A stretch of 64,000 nucleotides of DNA from Aaosphaeria pasadenensis. Taxonomy: Eukaryota > Ascomycota > Dothideomycetes > Pleosporales. The notes under the pieces are model-generated. The model did no database searches, was not told the DNA's origin, and saw nothing but the letters and a program-made list of their open reading frames with translations. The stretch covers positions 620,001 through 684,000 of the forward strand of contig JAKLMB010000021.1 of assembly GCA_022813625.1 (NCBI GenBank), in the 5' to 3' direction. Of the stretch, positions 22,760 through 31,793 are shown one piece after another. Each line of letters starts with the position of its first letter. The stretch's first letter is position 1. Made by a program: the position numbers and the translations under genes.

Positions 22760-24196
22760 GTGGCATGCTTACGTTTTCTCTGTAAACATATTACCACCAA
22801 GCTTAAAGATCCTCCTTGCAAGGATCACTCACGTCTTAGGCCGTTCACCGTGGCGTCGTTCAATAATTTGATCGACGACTTAAAGAAGTCTTACCACTCT
22901 CTCAAAAATCACCCGCTACTTAGCTCCGAGTCCTCCCCACCAGGATATTCCAACGACGTACCGACGGACGCCTTTTCACAGATCTACCTCAAATTCCACG
23001 AATTACTTCACAATACCGGCGGCAAAGACATCGCTGCATTCTTCACGAACCCTCGACTCAACGACCCCGCCTACCTCACCACCCTCGCCATCCTCCTCGC
23101 CGCAATCGTCACAACCATGTCGTGGTTCTCTCGCACAGGCGGCAACTGGGGCGGACGCTTCTCGCCCTTCGGCCGCTCAAATAACACTGGTGGAAACCAG
23201 GTCGGCGATGAAGACTTCTCCTACATAACTTCCGAAGACCTGGCGAATGCCACGGGCAAAGGCGGGCGTCACCGCGCCTCATCACGAGCAGCCGAGATCG
23301 TGGACTGGGACGATAAGGATCCAGACCGCAAGACCGACGTGCTCATCTTCAAGAACGGCCGCACCAACTACCCTACACATTTCGCTGTGCAGAGCATCCG
23401 GGACGGCAGCCTGAGGATCGGCGACGTGCGCGAGGCCGCGGCGAAGAAGATCGGAGTCAGCGACCCGAGCAGGATACGCATGTTCTTCAAGGGCAAGAAC
23501 CTCAAGCACGACGAGCGGACGGCGAGGGAAGAGGGCCTCCGCGGCGACGGCGCCGGCAGCGAGATCCTCTGCGTGATCGGCGAAGCAGGCACGGGGACCA
23601 TGGCCCCAGGCTCCGAGGACACTGGCATGCCAGGCACCGCGCACCGCTCCTGGAGCGACGACGAAGACGAGGACGACACAGAAGACGCCAACGACTCGGG
23701 CGCGGGAGGCGGTCCGCTATCCGGCAAGAAGAAGCCCCGAAAGCGCGGCGGCAAGAAGAACAAGAAGAAAGGCGGCGCCTCGACGGGAACATCGACTCCA
23801 GGCCTGGGATACTCCAACGCCAGCTCCGCCAACGCCGAATTCCTGCCCATCCCCTCGCACATCGGAGGGGCCCCTCGATCCGGCTCCGCGCCTCCCCCCA
23901 GCCGCGCACCTCCAACGCCGCAGACCCCGATCGGCAAGCTCGACGCCATCGCTTCCAAGTTCCATACTGAGCTCGTGCCCTTGTGCGTCACGTTTTTGAA
24001 TAACCCGCCTGAGGAGAAGGCGAAGAGGGAGTTCGAGCACAAGAAGCTGTCTGAGACCGTCCTCGCGCAGGTGCTGCTGAAGCTCGATGGCGTGGAGACG
24101 GAAGGTGACCCCGACGCTCGTGCTAAGAGGAAGGCGCTGGTCAAGGAGGTGCAAGGCATGCTGAACAGCCTAGACGAAGCTGTCAAGAAGGCGTAG
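22760..24196 (+). CDS. Membrane-anchored BAG-domain Hsp70 co-chaperone with ubiquitin-like domain
   Basis: BAG domains bind the Hsp70 ATPase domain and promote nucleotide exchange. The open frame encodes 478 aa. A hydrophobic segment at about 104-119 (LTTLAILLAAIVTT) could anchor the protein, as in yeast Snl1. A ubiquitin-like stretch follows at about 190-280 (VLIFKNGRTNYP to SEILCVIG), then an acidic run (DDEDEDDTED), a Lys-rich run (KKKPRKRGGKKNKKKGG) and a C-terminal BAG domain (about 390-478). The first ~35 residues are weakly supported, so the true start may involve an upstream exon. An internal ATG at 23117 (MSWFSRTGG) has a good context (ACCATG) and would give a soluble form lacking the hydrophobic segment. 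Domain calls are by eye. Confidence 0.82.
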   Translation: MACLRFLCKHITTKLKDPPCKDHSRLRPFTVASFNNLIDDLKKSYHSLKNHPLLSSESSPPGYSNDVPTDAFSQIYLKFHELLHNTGGKDIAAFFTNPRLNDPAYLTTLAILLAAIVTTMSWFSRTGGNWGGRFSPFGRSNNTGGNQVGDEDFSYITSEDLANATGKGGRHRASSRAAEIVDWDDKDPDRKTDVLIFKNGRTNYPTHFAVQSIRDGSLRIGDVREAAAKKIGVSDPSRIRMFFKGKNLKHDERTAREEGLRGDGAGSEILCVIGEAGTGTMAPGSEDTGMPGTAHRSWSDDEDEDDTEDANDSGAGGGPLSGKKKPRKRGGKKNKKKGGASTGTSTPGLGYSNASSANAEFLPIPSHIGGAPRSGSAPPPSRAPPTPQTPIGKLDAIASKFHTELVPLCVTFLNNPPEEKAKREFEHKKLSETVLAQVLLKLDGVETEGDPDARAKRKALVKEVQGMLNSLDEAVKKA

Positions 24197-24789
24197 AGCG
24201 GGACTTGCTTGTCGTGCCATCGTCATCACTGTTTACCTGGCTAGAACTGTTTTGTGTGTACAAAGTACGAGGAGAAGGAGATGAACAAGGGGGGAAACCG
24301 GGGAAGCGTTATGTGCATGTGTCGTATATGTGGTTTTTTGCTAATCTCAACAAAGAAAGTGAGGGACTGATGATGAGGAGGTGGATTTGTTCGATGGATA
24401 GATTTGTATTGGCGTACGTTGATGTGGACTTATTTGGAATATACGCAAGACGATTTGGGAAAAGTTCTAATTCCACTCGCCCTGACGATAGCGAGCGAGA
24501 TAGAATGAACGAAAACTACCTCCAAAGCAAATCAATTACCCTCCCACTATGCGTGTGTATGTTCTTGTGCATTGTTCTACTCTACTCATCTTTGTTTCCC
24601 TCTTATTCTTCTTTGTTACTGAACTTTTCGTCAAGGGATGGTAGACAAGCATCATCCCTTTCTGATATAGAATTAAACTAATTATCCACAGCTGGACGAT
24701 CTCCATATATCAAATCCACATGCCAAACCCTCAACATCAATATCAACACCAACATCCCAAGACATAAACAAAATCCGTGACCTCCCTAA
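24197..24789. other. Convergent 3' region
   Basis: Lies between the ends of the BAG-domain and protease genes. AT-rich in places; no gene recognised. Confidence 0.5.
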
Positions 24790-26139
24790 CTACCCACCAG
24801 CTCTCACCCCTTCCCCCTCAAGAAACCTCGAATACTCCCCCCACCCCCAACTCCCACACCGCTCAACCCTCTCCCTCATCTCCCTAAGCACCATCCCCCT
24901 AATCCTCCCCCTCGTCTCGATCGAATCCCAAAACGCGCCCCACCTCCCGGGGAACTCCTCATCCAAAAACGCCTCCACATCCAACGTCTCCTCCCCCTCA
25001 CCCTTCTCCTCAGCGTGCTCAACGATCGCCCGGGCCAAAAAAGCAGTCATACCCCAAACAAACGGCCCACAAGCCGACCCCCCGTCCCTCCTCCCCGCCG
25101 CATTATGCCGCGACTGACTCGGCGAGGCCGCCTGCTTCAACGACGTCGTCACCTTCGGCCTCGGCGGCCTGCGCTCCCCCCTCCGCCTCCCCCTCCTCGT
25201 CTGCGTCTGCGTCGGGGGGGACCAGGACAGCAGTTTCTTGACGCCGGCGACGACGGCGAGGGATGCTTCGTGGTTCTGATTGTCCGTGCTCGGGTTCGGG
25301 CCGGTGAGGGAGTCGAAGGAGAGGGCTTTGAGGGTCGTGTGGGTGCCTTCTGTGCTGCGGGTGATGTAGAGGAGCGTCCAGTGTGTTCCGACTGCGTCTG
25401 CGTTGCTGGAGGAGGTGGTGGTGGTGAGGAAGCCGTCGCTGATGGGGAGGAAGATGTGGGTTGCGGGGGTGAGGGCGGCGAGTACGTGTTCGTAGCCTTT
25501 TATGTCGGAGGCGCGGTGCGAGGGCTGCCCGATGGTGTGGCAGTGTCGGGCGTATTCTGCGTTTGCGAGGAGGATGGAGTGGGAGGGGCAGGAGAGGAAT
25601 TGGGAGAGGAGGTCGAGGGAGAGGGATAAGGCGTCTTGGGTTAGCCAGCCGGCGTAGCCTGTGGAGGTTATGGTGGTGTAGTCGGAGGGGGTGATGGAGG
25701 AGTTGGCGGTTTCGAGGATGAGGGCGGGAGGGGGGTTGGGGGAGAGGGTGATGGGCTGGAGGGAGGCGGAGGTGATGGGTGGGAGGATGGGGGGTGCGGT
25801 GGAGGTTGGGTAGTGGTTGATTGCTTCGCAGGTGTTGGGGGAGGGCTTGAGGAAGTAGTCGATGGTGTATCGTCGTCCTGGAGTCTGGGGTGCTTTGGTG
25901 CCGGTGGCGGGGACACTGCTTGCGAGGAGGAATCCGTTGGCTGTGTCGCGAGGTTCGTTGCCCTCTAGGATGTCGTTGGGGTCTTCGATCTCGTAAACTG
26001 TCTCTGTTCGGAGGTCATATATGGGATGGGAGTTTGAAGGGACTTCGGCGAGGTCAGGTTTTGCAATGTCATGATCGGTTATAGACTGGCGCTGGATTTT
26101 GTCAAGTTTGTCGGTGACGAGCTTTTGAAGGGGCTCCAT
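24790..26139 (-). CDS. C48-family (Ulp1/NEDP1-like) cysteine protease
   Basis: Predicted protease for SUMO, NEDD8 or a related modifier. Intronless, 449 aa. The C48 core begins near GYAGWLTQDALSLSLDLL (about 161-178), the helix that often opens the domain. The catalytic triad is visible as H253 (GTHWTLLYI), D276 (SFDSLTG) and C357 (SACGPFVWG). The oxyanion glutamine may be Q336 or Q342. The usual D before the catalytic Cys (DCG) is Ala here, and a Pro/Arg-rich insertion separates the Asp and Cys parts. The N-terminal ~150 aa are low-complexity and Pro/Ser/Thr-rich. The short core resembles NEDP1/SENP8 more than Ulp1, so deneddylase activity is possible, but the substrate is uncertain. Confidence 0.82.
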   Translation of the reverse strand: MEPLQKLVTDKLDKIQRQSITDHDIAKPDLAEVPSNSHPIYDLRTETVYEIEDPNDILEGNEPRDTANGFLLASSVPATGTKAPQTPGRRYTIDYFLKPSPNTCEAINHYPTSTAPPILPPITSASLQPITLSPNPPPALILETANSSITPSDYTTITSTGYAGWLTQDALSLSLDLLSQFLSCPSHSILLANAEYARHCHTIGQPSHRASDIKGYEHVLAALTPATHIFLPISDGFLTTTTSSSNADAVGTHWTLLYITRSTEGTHTTLKALSFDSLTGPNPSTDNQNHEASLAVVAGVKKLLSWSPPTQTQTRRGRRRGERRPPRPKVTTSLKQAASPSQSRHNAAGRRDGGSACGPFVWGMTAFLARAIVEHAEEKGEGEETLDVEAFLDEEFPGRWGAFWDSIETRGRIRGMVLREMRERVERCGSWGWGEYSRFLEGEGVRAGG

Positions 26140-26513
26140 ATTGTAAGTGATTCGTAGATTGGTATTGGGGAGTCATGTACTGTACGTAGAAGTTAAAGAT
26201 GCCTGTTGGGCATCATGGAGAGGTAATATAATTATTGATGGAGGAAGAGGAGATAGTGTTCAAGGACCATTTCTACTTTTGATATCGCAAGGGTATCGTT
26301 TCACAAAGAGTCAAATGCCAAAACAAAGATCGATTGTCTGATTGTTAGAACAAAACGAATCAAACAACAGATCTGTCAAGCGAGCTTGTTGCGGCTTTGT
26401 CAATGTGATCGTAGATTGGGAAAATATAACATCAGATTTCGTCTAAATGGACGTAACAATATGTTGAAGGTATTTGATCGTGAAATGTACATAAATAGAA
26501 TCGGAAATGCTTT
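26140..26513. other. Intergenic region
   Basis: Promoter side of the protease gene and 3' side of the oxidoreductase gene. Nothing recognised. Confidence 0.5.
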
Positions 26514-28178
26514 TTACTTCAATGACCAAGTGCCGTTCTCTTGCTGGATCTCGATCGGCCGGTTCTCGTCGAGAGATCTTCGACCAGCCTCAAGGATGGC
26601 GGTGGTTGCGATGGTGTTCTTCAGTGTTGGCAGGGGGCGAGCATCCAACTGCTCAAGGGTGACTTTGCCTTCGTTCAAGTTGTTAACCGCGTCGATGAAC
26701 TTCTCGAAGGAAATGTAGCCATAACCGATTTGGCCGGCAAAGTTGCCTTCCTCGTCTGGCGCATACTTCATGTAAAATCTGACACAATTGTTATTATTGG
26801 CAAGGTTATTTCTCAGTTCAGTTCAAGACTTACGGGTTGTACCAGAGGAGACCGCCCTCGTCGTCGGTGACATCGTATCCGCGCTTCGCTTGGTTCACAC
26901 GAATCTCACCCTTGCTGGCCATGTAGTGGAAGTACTGGTTCGAGTGCACACCAGCCTTCTGTGGTGCGGCCCAACCGGCTGTGTAGACACCTGTAGCTCG
27001 CTTTCCAGGCTCATCCTTCTTCACCCAGTCCACCAAAAGAGTAATGGTGTCTTCAGTAGATGGATCGCATCCGAGATCTGTGGCAATTCCTCTGGCGCCG
27101 CTTGCAGTTACGCGCACGGGTTGATAGCCAGGGACCATAGACTCGTTGACGTCAATGTGATGGGAATTGAGGTAGTACGAGATATCGCTGTCAATTCCTG
27201 CCCACGCCTTGAAAGTCTCCAATTGGGACTTAGGCTGGCTCATGTAGGAGTAGAAGTAATTGAAGTCTCCGAGTTTTGTAGCGCGGAATCGAGCATCGGC
27301 ATATGCGGGATCGTAACGCTTGTGGTGCTCGATGTAGACGAAGACATTGTTCTTCTTCGCGACCTCGAGAAGCTTCTGGTGGTGTTCGAGGAGCTTGACC
27401 GCGGGCTTGGTGATGAGCACATGGATTCCCCGTTCGATGGCATAGAGCGCAATGGGATAGTGGGTGGTATCGGGCGTAAAGATTGTAACTTTGGCATGTC
27501 GTCAGCGTCATGTGGGGGTTAAAGACTCCTGTATGCAAGCACTCACTGGCACTGCCCTTGGGAAGCGCATCAATTGCCTCCTTGTATGACTCGGGGTCTC
27601 GCTTTCCTTCCTTTGGGAATTCCTCGAAAGAAACGTCGAGACCGTTATAGGCCTCAGAAATGTTTTTCTGGAGATGCTCGCCTACACAAGCAATATTAGC
27701 TAACTACTGTGACATACCAATATGTGCTCGGGTTAATGCTCACGGATAGCGGGGAATTTGTTGCCGGACACGCCCACCATGGACAAGTTGCCAACCTTGC
27801 CTCGTCTCCTTAAATCGAACAGTGTCAATCCAACAACACCAACCTTCTTGTCAGATGTCGAGGCACCTCCTCCAACGAATCCTGTGGTGTACTCGCCCGT
27901 ACCGACCTAGCAATTGCATGTCAGCGGTGGAATTGAGTCTCGCGGTTTGTCATCCCAAGAACGGATGCGGTGTGAGAGCTGCAGATTCCCATATGCAAGG
28001 GATTAAAGAGCGGAGAACATGACAGAGCCTATCATACATGAAGTCCAAGAAGCACAAGGCGTACAGTGTGTGACGTGGAAAAAGCAATGCAGGATCATGA
28101 CGACCCCAGAAGCTATGGAAAGGTCATTGGAGTGGGGCAGAGAGCTGCACATACCATCAATACCGAAACGGGAGCCAT
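26514..28178 (-). CDS. Gfo/Idh/MocA-family NAD(P)-dependent oxidoreductase
   Basis: Likely sugar or sugar-acid oxidoreductase. Five exons in reading order: 28178-28155, 27906-27744, 27681-27547, 27488-26834, 26778-26514; 413 aa. The first exon encodes only MAPVSVLM; a 248-nt intron then leads into VGTGEYTTGFVGGG, so the dinucleotide-binding Gly-rich loop is completed by splicing. All phases agree. The usual EKP motif appears as TKP (134-136), and IEHHKRYDPAY (160-170) carries likely substrate-site residues. From memory of the family this resembles fungal enzymes annotated as D-galacturonate or D-glucuronate reductases, but that needs a search. It is divergent from a 2-keto-3-deoxy-acid-type aldolase, suggesting one catabolic route. 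Probably cytosolic. Confidence 0.9.
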
Positions 28179-29740
28179 GGCTGCGATGATTCAGGTTCCT
28201 TTTTTTCACGTAGATCTATATCGTAAAGCTGCAGCTTAGAACACTCAATCAGGAGATTGAAAGAGTGAGAAAAGGCAATGATGTGAGAGCGTGTGGGAGC
28301 TGAGCTTGTCTTGTTGATCGTGTCTGTAGCTATTCGTCGGCTGTCGGTGTTTGAAATGTGGTTATCGATAGCGGGTGAAGATCGGCAAAACTCGTCGGCG
28401 TCTGAAAGTGGGAGAGAGGGGCACGAGGGGAAAGAAGAGGGGGAGGAGAAGAAGAAGATGAAGATGAGGAGAACGATGAGGAGAAAGTGGAATCTTTTGA
28501 GAGAGGAATTGGAAGAAAGGGGTCAGTCAAATGTCATCAATATTCTACAACAATAACAAATATGTACGGTACATGAATGTATACGACACTACAACAACCA
28601 TTTGCCCAGTAGTACAGGGGCGGTAGTAGACGGGAAAACTTCATTGCGGTTGCATGCGCCTCATGTGCCTGGAAAAACTCTAGACCCTCCACACCAATTG
28701 ATAGCATTTATTGTAGGGATTCACTAGCAGTAGATTTAGTTGCCATGAACGCCGTTCTATCATGTGGAGGGGTGGGAGGGCGCGGAGGGGTATGATGTTT
28801 GCTCGCTCACAATTTTACCGGCCGAAATCATCATTTACGACCATGTATGTAGGCAGTATGTAGGCAGTGTGTAGGTAGGATGACTATGTTCTTGTCTTCC
28901 CCAGGGCCAAGACCAGTTAACCTGCGTAACTCAACCCCAGTCACCCCACGCTACGTTCATTGGTACTCGTAGCTACCTACTTACCATTGAATGTCGTTGA
29001 TTGGCGGGAAATATTTATTCCGTCCAACTCCACACCCAAAGGTTCAGACGTTCCGGGGGGTAGCTATGCCTGTCTATGCCTGTCTATGCCTGCCTGTCTG
29101 TCGCTACATGTCCGACATTCCACCATCCCACCACACATACACATACACATACATGCATGGCTTGTCATCCCATGAGATGCTCGATGCACGATGCGCGATG
29201 TTTTTAGTCAATCCCACTCTCCACCCAAGAGTTTCCCCAAGAGCCACACAGATGAGACATGTCAAAAAGGCCGCAACAGGTCCCGCCTTTCGCGCAGTTA
29301 TCCGCCGAACTCGCTAGCAAGTGGCCATTCGGCCCTCGACCTCGCCCGCAAGCCGGACTTCTGACCCTGTGTCCCTCTCCTCTAGCTTTCTTTTTTGTCA
29401 AACTATGCTCTTCTTTGGCGAATGATAGCTCTCTCTACTCGTCATCTTGACAATTCCGAATATGCCTGCACTTGTACCGTACGGAAAACACTCTCTGGAG
29501 TCTGGAGGTGGTGGGATGTTCTTTTGGGCTGCGGACTAGTTCACTGCCCTACCTACTTTGCGTCAATTGCCATCCGTCTCGCCCTATATTAAAACACCCA
29601 CCGAGCTCCCAAACTTGCCGGTTTCTCTCTCGCTGTTGCAACTCCCTTTTCCTCTCCTCAGGTGTCTCTCACGATTCCCCTCATCTCTCGTATTGTCTCT
29701 GCTCACTGCAAAACCTTCGTTGAACAACACATTTTCCAGC
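28179..29740. other. 1.56-kb divergent promoter region, oxidoreductase / aldolase
   Basis: No gene recognised. It contains a GAGGAGAAGAAGAAGATGAAG-type purine tract (about 28436-28495), a short GCCTGTCTAT repeat (29068-29090) and a TATATTAAAA element at 29586 in front of the aldolase. No GGCTAAA core was seen here. Confidence 0.5.
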
Positions 29741-30733
29741 ATGACTGCTACAAACGGACATTCGAATGGCGCCAACGGCTCCGCCGCCGAGCGCACACCT
29801 CTTCGACCGGGCATCTATTCGCCGACCATGACCTTTTTCGACCCTGACACAGAAGAGTTGGACATTGCCTCAATCAAGAAGCATGCTGTACGCCTCGCCG
29901 AGGCCGGTCTTGTTGGTCTCGTGACCATGGGTTCCAATGGTGAAGCCGTCCATCTTTCCCGCAGTGAGAAAACTGCCGTCACACGAGCAACGCGCGAGGC
30001 TTTGGACGAGGCCGGATACAAGAACGTACCAGTGATCGTAGGAGCTTCCGAGCATGGCATCAAACTCACAATTGAGCTTTGCAAGGAGTCCGCCGCTGCT
30101 GGAGGAGAATACGTCCTCTTGGTGCCCCCCAGCTACTACCGCTATGCCATTGATGAGGAGGCCATTGTGGAATACTTCACCAAGGTCGCGGACGGCTCGC
30201 CTCTACCCGTGATCTTGTACAACTACCCAGGTGCCGTTGCTGGCATTGACATGGACAGCGACCTCATCATCAAGCTCGCCAAGCACCCCAACATCGTCGG
30301 AACCAAGTTCACTTGTGGAAACACTGGAAAGCTCACAAGAGTGGCACTGGCGACAAACGCCGTCACTACCACGAGCACGGGAAGCGGATACATGGCTTTT
30401 GGTGGCATGGCCGATTTCACGGCTCAGACCGCAGCCAGCGGCGGGTCTGGCATCATTGCTGGCGGTGCCAACGTCGCTCCTAAGGTTTGCGTCAAGGTCT
30501 GGAATCTGTGGGCAGAGGGCAAGTATGATGAATCTCTTGCGCTCCAGAAGGTCTTGAGCAAGGGCGACTGGGTCCTTACCAAGGCTGCTATTCCAGGTAC
30601 CAAATCTGCCATTCAGTCCTACTTCGGTTATGGTGGATACCCCCGCCGGCCGCTGAAGAGGCTACCGGAGGAGAAGGTTACTGCGGTTGCAGAGGGCATT
30701 CGGGAACTCATGGATGTCGAGAAAAGTCTATAA
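29741..30733 (+). CDS. DapA-family aldolase, probable 2-keto-3-deoxy sugar-acid aldolase
   Basis: Class I (Schiff-base) pyruvate-dependent aldolase. Intronless, 330 aa; the start chosen is the ATG at 29741 (MTATNGHSNG), because the longer frame upstream reads through leader-like DNA containing the TATA-like element. The GSNGE motif (64-68) binds the keto-acid carboxylate, Y160 (LYNYPG) is the proton relay, and K189 (GTKFTCGNTGK) is the likely Schiff-base lysine. The order and the PGIYSPTMTFFDP opening resemble the fungal 2-keto-3-deoxy-L-galactonate aldolase (LGA1/GaaC) more than lysine-pathway DapA, which fungi lack. The similar 4-hydroxy-2-oxoglutarate aldolase branch is the main alternative. 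Divergent pairing with a Gfo/Idh/MocA oxidoreductase supports a sugar-acid role. Whether this is the main GaaC or a paralogue cannot be told here. Confidence 0.88.
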   Translation: MTATNGHSNGANGSAAERTPLRPGIYSPTMTFFDPDTEELDIASIKKHAVRLAEAGLVGLVTMGSNGEAVHLSRSEKTAVTRATREALDEAGYKNVPVIVGASEHGIKLTIELCKESAAAGGEYVLLVPPSYYRYAIDEEAIVEYFTKVADGSPLPVILYNYPGAVAGIDMDSDLIIKLAKHPNIVGTKFTCGNTGKLTRVALATNAVTTTSTGSGYMAFGGMADFTAQTAASGGSGIIAGGANVAPKVCVKVWNLWAEGKYDESLALQKVLSKGDWVLTKAAIPGTKSAIQSYFGYGGYPRRPLKRLPEEKVTAVAEGIRELMDVEKSL

Positions 30734-31793
30734 TGGTATCATGATCTTGGTTTGCGTTTTTCTTTGTTTTTCCATAAGGTACCTAGGTAGGTATAGCTGC
30801 ACGACCGACCTCCTCAGGTCAGGCACTCAATGCCGACGCTGCGTCCAGTTTTTCCAGATAGCATTCGTACCCGTGAGGGTTTCATTGTAAATAACGAGTA
30901 TTCGAAATGAATAATAGACATGTCCCTCTGTTCTTCAACACCAACAACAATCGCCCGTGCATCATGACCATATAATACGAGGTATGGGGCCCCACACATG
31001 CCGCGCTGGAGGCCTTCTAGGTAAGTTATCATCGGATGTAATTCCTGGTCGGATACGCTAGAAGCCTCCTTCGTCTCTCAGACCCTTGTATGAGGACTAG
31101 GGAGGAGGACGTGAACCGAGCAATGCTTGGCTGATTCCCCAATATCAGTATAACTTCCCCCCAATGTTTACCGCAAGTTATACCGTTCTCCACCCTACTC
31201 TGAAGTCGAGGTGATCACGGCAGTGCTTCGTACATCACTCGTATTTATTGTTCTCTTCGCTGAAACTGCCCACGCGCATTTTCCGTTGCATAGCCGGTGG
31301 TGTTCATTCCCAATCTGGTAATCACGTGCGTTTAATGCCCGGTGGTATTATCAAGGCAGTGACATCCCACACTTTGAAACTTGGATTTCCTCCCTTTCTT
31401 TCATATCTCACCTTCTTATCTCTTCATTCGGTCTCTGTCAGACAGTACTTCTCTCGTGCTACCGAGGCTTTTTACCGCCGAAAACCTTCACTTCTGCCGC
31501 CTCCCATAACCGGAAATCTATCAACACAGAATGCTCTGATATGTTTGGACATTTCTAGCAGGTGTATGTGAGCACTTAAGCATGGTGGGACCCATACCTG
31601 GGCATAATGCAAGTATTTGCCGGTGTGATAATGTGTTCGTGGTATTAAACTATGCAGATATTCCCTTTCCCCCGACATGCCATGCAACCCGAAAGTCCAG
31701 CCCACGCTCCATCGCTTCGCCAAAATCCCAAAAAATCAATGTAAGGCTTGCTATAATACATTCATACATCCATCATCCCTTCGTCAGATCTTT
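30734..31793. other. Convergent 3' region
   Basis: About 1 kb between the aldolase and XlnR-type gene ends. No gene recognised. Confidence 0.5.

Noticed and set aside
24205..24681. 158-aa open frame after the BAG gene
   Set aside because: Lies in AT-rich convergent 3' DNA with leader-like composition and no recognisable domain.
25015..25629. 204-aa Arg/Gly/Val-rich frame opposite the protease gene
   Set aside because: Antisense shadow of a GC-rich coding region; repetitive composition mirrors the Pro/Thr-rich sense protein.
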